Below, one piece after another: positions 59,253-64,000 of a stretch of 64,000 bases of DNA (position 1 is the first letter of the stretch; the number at the start of each line of letters is the position of its first letter). The stretch comes from Mangrovimicrobium sp033283385 (GTDB lineage Bacteria > Pseudomonadota > Gammaproteobacteria > Pseudomonadales > Halieaceae). Under the pieces are notes generated by a model that did no database searches, was not told the origin of the DNA, and saw only the letters and a program-made list of their open reading frames with translations. The stretch is from NCBI GenBank assembly GCA_033283385.1, contig JAWMQQ010000001.1:2542001-2606000 (forward strand). Reading direction: 5' to 3'. The translations under genes and the position numbers were made by a program.

Positions 59253-60272
59253 ATGACGAATACCGCATTCGCGTTCGGCCTCGGCGTCGGCACGCGCAAC
59301 AGCAAGGGACAGTGGCTGGAAGTGTTTTTCGCACAGCCGCTGCTGGATCCCTCGGCTGAACTGATCGCCGCCGTGGCGAACACAGATAACGAAACCACAC
59401 TGGAAATCGAGCAGCTGCGCGAGCTGCGCCAGGCGCTGGTCGATGCCGGCGCGGACAAACAGGCCGCCCTGGCCGGCCGCCTGCTGGACTGCGGCCGCCC
59501 CGCAGTCGCCGTGCTGCTGCGCGAGGACGCCGCGCCGACCACCGTGCCGGAAGCCTACCTCAAGCTGCACCTGATCTCCCACCGCCTGGTGAAGCCCCAC
59601 GGCACCCGTCTGGACGGCATGTTCGGCGTACTGCCCAACGTGGCCTGGACCAGCGAGGGCGCCATCGATATCGAGGAGCTGCCAGAGCGCCAGCTCAACG
59701 CCCGCCTGCGCGGCGAGGTGCTGGAAGTCAGCTGCGTGGACAAGTTCCCCAAGATGACCAACTACGTGGTGCCCGAGGGCGTGCGTATCGCCCACACCGC
59801 CCGGGTGCGCCTGGGCGCCTACCTCGGCGAGGGCACCACCGTCATGCACGAGGGCTTCGTCAACTTCAACGCCGGCACCGAGGGTCCCGGCATGATCGAG
59901 GGCCGCATCTCGGCGGGCGTGACCGTCGGCGCCGGCTCCGACCTCGGCGGCGGCTGCTCCACCATCGGCACGCTCTCCGGCGGCGGCAATATCGTCATTT
60001 CCGTCGGCAAGGAGTGCCTGATCGGCGCCAACGCCGGCATCGGCATCCCGCTGGGCGACCGCTGCACCGTGGAGGCGGGCCTGTTCGTCACCGCCGGCAC
60101 CAAGGTCAACATGCTGGACAGCGAAGGCATGCCGGTGGAAACCGTGAAGGCGCGCGAACTGGCCGGCAAGTCCGACCTGCTGTTCCGCCGCAATTCCAGC
60201 ACCGGCGCGGTGGAGTGCCTGACCAACCGATCCGCCATCGAGCTCAATGCCGAGCTCCACGCGCACAACTAG
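59253..60272 (+). CDS. dapD: Tetrahydrodipicolinate N-succinyltransferase (DapD, long form)
   Basis: A 339-residue enzyme of lysine and diaminopimelate synthesis. The hexapeptide-repeat left-handed beta-helix covers about 170-280 (VRLGAYLGEGTTVMHEGFVNFNAG, ISAGVTVGAGSDLGGGCSTIGTLSGGG). The long N-terminal domain is that of the Pseudomonas-type enzyme, not the 274-residue E. coli form. It lies 25 nt after the ArsC-like gene. Confidence 0.96.
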   Translation: MTNTAFAFGLGVGTRNSKGQWLEVFFAQPLLDPSAELIAAVANTDNETTLEIEQLRELRQALVDAGADKQAALAGRLLDCGRPAVAVLLREDAAPTTVPEAYLKLHLISHRLVKPHGTRLDGMFGVLPNVAWTSEGAIDIEELPERQLNARLRGEVLEVSCVDKFPKMTNYVVPEGVRIAHTARVRLGAYLGEGTTVMHEGFVNFNAGTEGPGMIEGRISAGVTVGAGSDLGGGCSTIGTLSGGGNIVISVGKECLIGANAGIGIPLGDRCTVEAGLFVTAGTKVNMLDSEGMPVETVKARELAGKSDLLFRRNSSTGAVECLTNRSAIELNAELHAHN

Positions 60273-60296
60273 CGCTGGCTGTATCCGGGGCGATTC

Positions 60297-61430
60297 GTGG
60301 AACCGACACTCGAACTGTGCTGTGAGCTGATCCGCCGCGCCTCGGTCACCCCCGAGGACGCCGGCTGCCAGGAACTCATGATGCAACGCCTGGCAGATTG
60401 CGGCTTCGACTGCACCGCGCTGCGCTTCGGCGAGGTCGACAACTTCTGGGCGGTGCGCGGCGAATCCGGCCCGCTGCTGGTCTTCGCCGGCCACACCGAC
60501 GTGGTGCCCACCGGCCCTGAATCGAAGTGGCGCTGCCCGCCCTTCGAGCCGACGCTGGACGGCGACACCCTGTACGGTCGCGGCGCCGCCGACATGAAGG
60601 GCAGCCTCGCCGCCATGGTCGTGGCCTGTGAGGAATTCGTCGCGGCGCACCCGGCACACGCCGGGCGCATCGGTTTCCTCATCACCTCCGACGAGGAGGG
60701 CCCGGCGGTCAACGGCACGGTAAAAGTCGTGGAGTGGCTGCAGGAGCAGGGCGAAAAAATGGACTGGTGCCTGGTGGGCGAACCCTCCAGCAGCGCCAGC
60801 ATGGGCGACGTGATCAAGAACGGCCGGCGCGGCTCGCTCAACGCGACGCTGACCGTGCGCGGCCAGCAGGGCCATATCGCCTACCCGCAGCTGGCGGACA
60901 ACCCCATCCATCGAGCGGCGCCGGCACTGGCGGAGCTGGCGGCGGAAGTCTGGGACCAGGGCAACGACTTCTTCCCGCCCACCTCCATGCAGGTCTCCAA
61001 CATCAACGCCGGCACCGGCGCGACCAACGTGATCCCCGGCGAGCTGGAAGTGGTGTTCAACTTCCGCTTCTCCACCGAGGTCACGGAGTCACAGCTGCGC
61101 GAGCGCACCGAGGCGATTCTCGACGCCCACGGCCTGCGCTACGACATCGCCTGGAGCCTCAGCGGCCAGCCCTTCCTCACCGCCAGCGGCGCGCTGGTAG
61201 AGGCCGCGCGGGCGAGCATCGCCGCGGTGACCGGCCTCGAGACCGAGCTGTCCACCGCGGGGGGTACGTCCGACGGGCGCTTTATCGCGCCCACCGGCGC
61301 GCAGGTGGTGGAACTGGGGCCGGTGAACGCGACCATCCACAAGATCGACGAATGCGTGCACGTGCCGGACCTGCCGCGACTCACCGCGGTCTACCGCGGC
61401 ATCCTCGAGCGCCTGCTACTGCCCCAGTAG
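60297..61430 (+). CDS. dapE: Succinyl-diaminopimelate desuccinylase
   Basis: A 377-residue dinuclear-zinc peptidase-like enzyme. Metal ligands are in LVFAGHTDVVPTGP, GRGAADMKGSLAAMVVA and TSDEEGPAVNGT; the C-terminal histidine is in NATIHKIDECVHV. It follows dapD in diaminopimelate synthesis. The start is GTG 24 nt after dapD. Its last 15 nt overlap the convergent SDR-like gene. Confidence 0.96.
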   Translation: MEPTLELCCELIRRASVTPEDAGCQELMMQRLADCGFDCTALRFGEVDNFWAVRGESGPLLVFAGHTDVVPTGPESKWRCPPFEPTLDGDTLYGRGAADMKGSLAAMVVACEEFVAAHPAHAGRIGFLITSDEEGPAVNGTVKVVEWLQEQGEKMDWCLVGEPSSSASMGDVIKNGRRGSLNATLTVRGQQGHIAYPQLADNPIHRAAPALAELAAEVWDQGNDFFPPTSMQVSNINAGTGATNVIPGELEVVFNFRFSTEVTESQLRERTEAILDAHGLRYDIAWSLSGQPFLTASGALVEAARASIAAVTGLETELSTAGGTSDGRFIAPTGAQVVELGPVNATIHKIDECVHVPDLPRLTAVYRGILERLLLPQ

Positions 61431-62039
61431 GCGCGCCTGTCGTTCCAGCGACTGTTGTACGCGCCGGCGATCGCCAGCGTCGGGCACAGATAACAGCAGA
61501 TCTCCCGACACCGCTTCGGACAATGCGTCCAGCATCGACGCAACACCCTGCGCCGGCAGGCAGAGCGTTCGCACGCGAATATCCCTGCCGCCGACCTCCG
61601 CCTGCAACGCCGCAGTGAAACGCGCCAGGAGAGCGCCACCCGCCGCTGACAGGGCATCGCCGCCCTCGCCCAGAAGGCTCTCCACGGGAATGACGTTGAC
61701 GACGGCGCCGCCGGTGTCCGGCATCAGGGATACCGCGGCGCGCGCAAGCACCGCGGCGGACTCGCCGTGGCGGCGCAGGAAACGCGGCCCGTCGCCAGCG
61801 GGCCCTTGCGCGCAGTTCACCAGCAGGTCCACCGGGCCGCGCTGGCGCAGGGTATCCAGTGCGCGGGCCAGACCCTCGACGCTGGCGATATCTGCCTGCA
61901 GCGCATCCACGCCCGCCGCAGCTTCCCCCTGCAGGGCAAGCACTTCCGCGCCCGCCGCGGCCAGAGCCTGGGCCAGTTCCCGCCCCTGCGGGCTGTCGGC
62001 GCCGATGATCATGGCGCAGCCGAATTGAGTTTGCGTCAC
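61416..62039 (-). CDS. SDR-like protein without the catalytic Tyr-Lys pair
   Basis: A 207-residue Rossmann protein. The start of the domain reads CAMIIGADSPQGRELAQALAAAGAEVL, an altered nucleotide-binding loop, followed by DLLVNCAQGP in place of NNAG. The usual YxxxK is absent; the corresponding region reads LSAAGGALLARFTAAL. It is probably not a classical reductase. The start is taken as GTG at 62039 (GGGGAA upstream). It reads toward dapE and overlaps its end. Function unknown. Confidence 0.68.
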   Translation of the reverse strand: MTQTQFGCAMIIGADSPQGRELAQALAAAGAEVLALQGEAAAGVDALQADIASVEGLARALDTLRQRGPVDLLVNCAQGPAGDGPRFLRRHGESAAVLARAAVSLMPDTGGAVVNVIPVESLLGEGGDALSAAGGALLARFTAALQAEVGGRDIRVRTLCLPAQGVASMLDALSEAVSGDLLLSVPDAGDRRRVQQSLERQARLLGQ

Positions 62040-62094
62040 TGCGGTTCCCCGTGAAATTCGCAGTGCGGATGATACCGGCCGGCGCCGGTCGTTG

Positions 62095-62889
62095 TCAGGA
62101 AAAAGCGGAACGCACGTGCACATCGAAGCGCACGGCGCGGCCTTTCAGGCTGTGCGAGGGAGTGACGCCACCGAGCAGCGCCGCCTTCAGCGGGCGCTTG
62201 ACCACGATACGCGCCACCGGCTGGCGCAGCGCCCAGTCCAGCAGTTGCTCGCCGGTATCCTGCGTATCGCCGAGCAGGAACTGGAACAGCGCCATCTCCT
62301 TCTTCACCGCCGCGCGCTTCTGCCGCTCGGGAAACATCGGGTCCAGGTAGATCACGTCGATACCGTCGCAGGCGCCGTCCGGGAGCCCGGCAGCGTCCCC
62401 GCAGTGCAGTTGCATGCGGCCGGCCACCTCGCGCAGCCAGGCATCGCCACTGTCACCGGCTGCCGCGATACCCGCTCGCAACAGCTCACAGACCACGCGG
62501 TGGCGCTCGCACAGGGTCACCTCGGCGCCGAGGTCGGCGAGCACGAAGGCATCGCGGCCCAGCCCGGCGGTGGCATCGAGCACGCGCAGCTGCGGCTTCT
62601 TGCCGATGCCCACGGCGCGTCCCAGCATCTCGTTGTGCCCGGCGGCGCGCCGGTGGCGCATGCCTGCGGCGCCGAAGTCCACCCCCACGGGACCGGGCGC
62701 ACCGGTCCCGGTGAGCTGCAGGTGCAACTGCGCGGGTGAGACCAGCAACAGTGCCTGCGCGACTTCGCACTGGCGCGGGTCGGAGCCCGGCGGCAGCAGC
62801 GGCAGCTGCAGGCGCTGCGCCAGCGCGGCCGCTTCATCGGCCAATGCGGGTAGCGCGGCACAGACCGCGAGTTGCTGTGAATCAGGCAT
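62095..62889 (-). CDS. rsmJ: 16S rRNA (guanine-1516-N2)-methyltransferase
   Basis: A 264-residue YhiQ/RsmJ protein. The SAM site is LRVLDATAGLGRDAFVLADLGAEVTLCER and the catalytic-type motif VIYLDPMFPERQKRAAVKKEM. The RH-rich GMRHRRAAGHNEMLGRAVGI segment is typical. It lies just upstream of the SDR-like gene on the same strand, 55 nt apart. Confidence 0.95.
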   Translation of the reverse strand: MPDSQQLAVCAALPALADEAAALAQRLQLPLLPPGSDPRQCEVAQALLLVSPAQLHLQLTGTGAPGPVGVDFGAAGMRHRRAAGHNEMLGRAVGIGKKPQLRVLDATAGLGRDAFVLADLGAEVTLCERHRVVCELLRAGIAAAGDSGDAWLREVAGRMQLHCGDAAGLPDGACDGIDVIYLDPMFPERQKRAAVKKEMALFQFLLGDTQDTGEQLLDWALRQPVARIVVKRPLKAALLGGVTPSHSLKGRAVRFDVHVRSAFS

Positions 62890-62916
62890 GGTGTGTCGGC
62901 CCGGCCGTCTATCGGC

Positions 62917-64000
62917 CTAGTGATCCGCCTTGTTGCTGCCGCTGCGGCGGGTGAGGAGTTCGGAGAGATCGTCGATCAGTTCCTCCACGGTACCGGCCGG
63001 TTCGCTGCGGGTCACCGCCGGCTTCAGGGCGGAGAGTTCCGCGCCGGTGGAGGCGCCCGGTTCCGGCAGCGAACAGGAGACCCCGAGTTCCAGTTCCCGG
63101 CCCTCCAGGTCGATGCGCAGCTGCAGGTTATAGGCGTGATGGGTCAGTCCGTGCTTGTCGGTAAAGCGCAGGCGCAGGGGTTTGCTCAGGCCGTCATGGT
63201 CCTGGTAACTGGACAGCGTGCACTGCATCTCTTCCACGACCTTGCCGGACAGCTGCGAGCCGACCAGCGCGGAGAGCCCGCGGTTGCATCCGGCGACGAA
63301 GGCCGGACTGGAGATCGACGCCGGCGGCTGCCCGGGCACACCGCCCGGGGTAGTGAACTCGCCGACCAGTATCTGGTTGGGCGAGGCCAGGTCGACGATG
63401 CGCGCCAGCTCGATGGTCACGTCGCCGACGATGTAACTGAACATCGTGGGGTTGACGCCCTCGGCCTGGTAGAGCTCGTAGTGGCCGCCGATGTGGTAGG
63501 CCGCGCGGATCACCGGAACCGTGTTGCCGCGCGACTGGGCGCGAGCCACGGCGTTGTCCGCCACCACCAGCAGCAGGAAGTAGAACAGGTCGGCGTTGGC
63601 GTCGGGACCCAGCCGGCGGTTCCAGACGTAGTAGCCGTCGCCGGTGGTGGTGCGGGCAAAGTTGATCTCGATCCCCTGGGCCAGCAGCTTGTTGTAGGCG
63701 GAGTTCAGCGAGTAGGACAGGCTGTTGAGCTGGCTGGCCTGTTCGAAGGGCGTGTGCAGGGAAAACTCGACGATGTCGAACAGCAGCACCGCGCGGTCCT
63801 CGACATAGCTGATGCCGTAGCGGCGGATCAACTGCTCGACCTCCGCCAGCAGCAGCGGCTCCCCGGACAGCGCGGTGTTGAGTTTGATGAAGGTAGGCGC
63901 CACGCCAAGGCGCTCGCAGATGGCGAACAACTCGTCGCGACTGCGTTGCCGGCGCCCGGCGATCAACTCTCGAATGAACGCCTCGTTGCCGCGATGCTCG
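62917..64000 (-). CDS. Protein with nucleotide-cyclase-like domain, N-terminus beyond window
   Basis: At least 361 residues are visible; the frame stays open to the window edge (HRGNEAFIRELIAG before the first possible start near 63966). The middle part has VEDRAVLLFDIVEFSLHTPFEQASQLNSLSYSLNSAYNKLLAQGI and FARTTTGDGYYVWNR, like the metal-binding DIVxFS and TGDG of class III cyclases. The expected substrate-specifying residues cannot be judged. The C-terminal third is unlike known domains. Activity is uncertain; it may be a degenerate sensor. Confidence 0.6.
   Translation of the reverse strand, partial: EHRGNEAFIRELIAGRRQRSRDELFAICERLGVAPTFIKLNTALSGEPLLLAEVEQLIRRYGISYVEDRAVLLFDIVEFSLHTPFEQASQLNSLSYSLNSAYNKLLAQGIEINFARTTTGDGYYVWNRRLGPDANADLFYFLLLVVADNAVARAQSRGNTVPVIRAAYHIGGHYELYQAEGVNPTMFSYIVGDVTIELARIVDLASPNQILVGEFTTPGGVPGQPPASISSPAFVAGCNRGLSALVGSQLSGKVVEEMQCTLSSYQDHDGLSKPLRLRFTDKHGLTHHAYNLQLRIDLEGRELELGVSCSLPEPGASTGAELSALKPAVTRSEPAGTVEELIDDLSELLTRRSGSNKADH

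Overview
The window is a high-GC, gene-dense, mostly housekeeping stretch of a gammaproteobacterial chromosome. Several blocks keep the Pseudomonas-type order: zapE-rplM-rpsI-petABC-sspA-sspB, degS/hisD/hisG/ibaG, kdsD-kdsC-lptC-lptA-lptB-rpoN-hpf-ptsN-rapZ-npr, and yhdP-rng-maf-mreD-mreC-mreB-gatC-gatA-gatB. The combination suggests a marine Halieaceae/OM60-like or related lineage. That placement is inference from gene content and order, not a phylogeny.

Layout. 1-4.4 kb: HIT and Trm112-like genes, greB, an iron-type operon (porin, FMN-binding protein, PepSY protein) behind a Fur-like promoter, and a uracil-DNA-glycosylase-like gene. 4.6-13.5 kb: gcvP, a PP2C-phosphatase/kinase fusion, a nirC-like transporter with a sigma-54 promoter and attenuator leader, a cytochrome P450, an HSL-type hydrolase and an EVE protein. 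13.5-18.9 kb: a redoxin, an RND efflux pair and a DUF1244 gene. 19-32.3 kb: dnaE, sspBA, bc1 complex with a fused cytochrome b/c1, rpsI-rplM, zapE, zapG, a Nif3-like gene and degS. 32.6-45.9 kb: hisD-hisG-ibaG-mlaC, the Kdo/Lpt/RpoN/PTS-Ntr block, mgtE and darP. 45.9-57.9 kb: yhdP to mreB and gatCAB. 58-64 kb: a response regulator, small conserved genes, dapD, dapE, an SDR-like gene, rsmJ and a truncated cyclase-like gene.

The most unusual feature is a family of seven 77-bp hairpin elements at three intergenic sites (22.6-22.8, 29.3-29.7 and 32.3-32.6 kb). Each has a 25-nt conserved core flanked by two 26-nt arms that are complementary to each other but differ from element to element. Neighbouring copies face each other across 57-68 nt. 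One copy (29455-29531) has mismatched arms and looks like a recombinant. A separate GTAGGAGC-type REP family is scattered through other gaps.

Other regulatory signals: a good sigma-54 promoter followed by an ANTAR-type hexaloop hairpin that overlaps an intrinsic terminator, ahead of the nirC-like gene; a Fur-like site over the porin promoter; and a hairpin leader at rplM. Coding oddities: a likely AUC start codon for mreC, an LptA with a 7 x 8-residue C-terminal repeat, a split b/c1 replaced by one fused gene, and an mlaC with no mlaFEDB beside it. No tRNA, rRNA, CRISPR array, prophage or transposase gene was seen.
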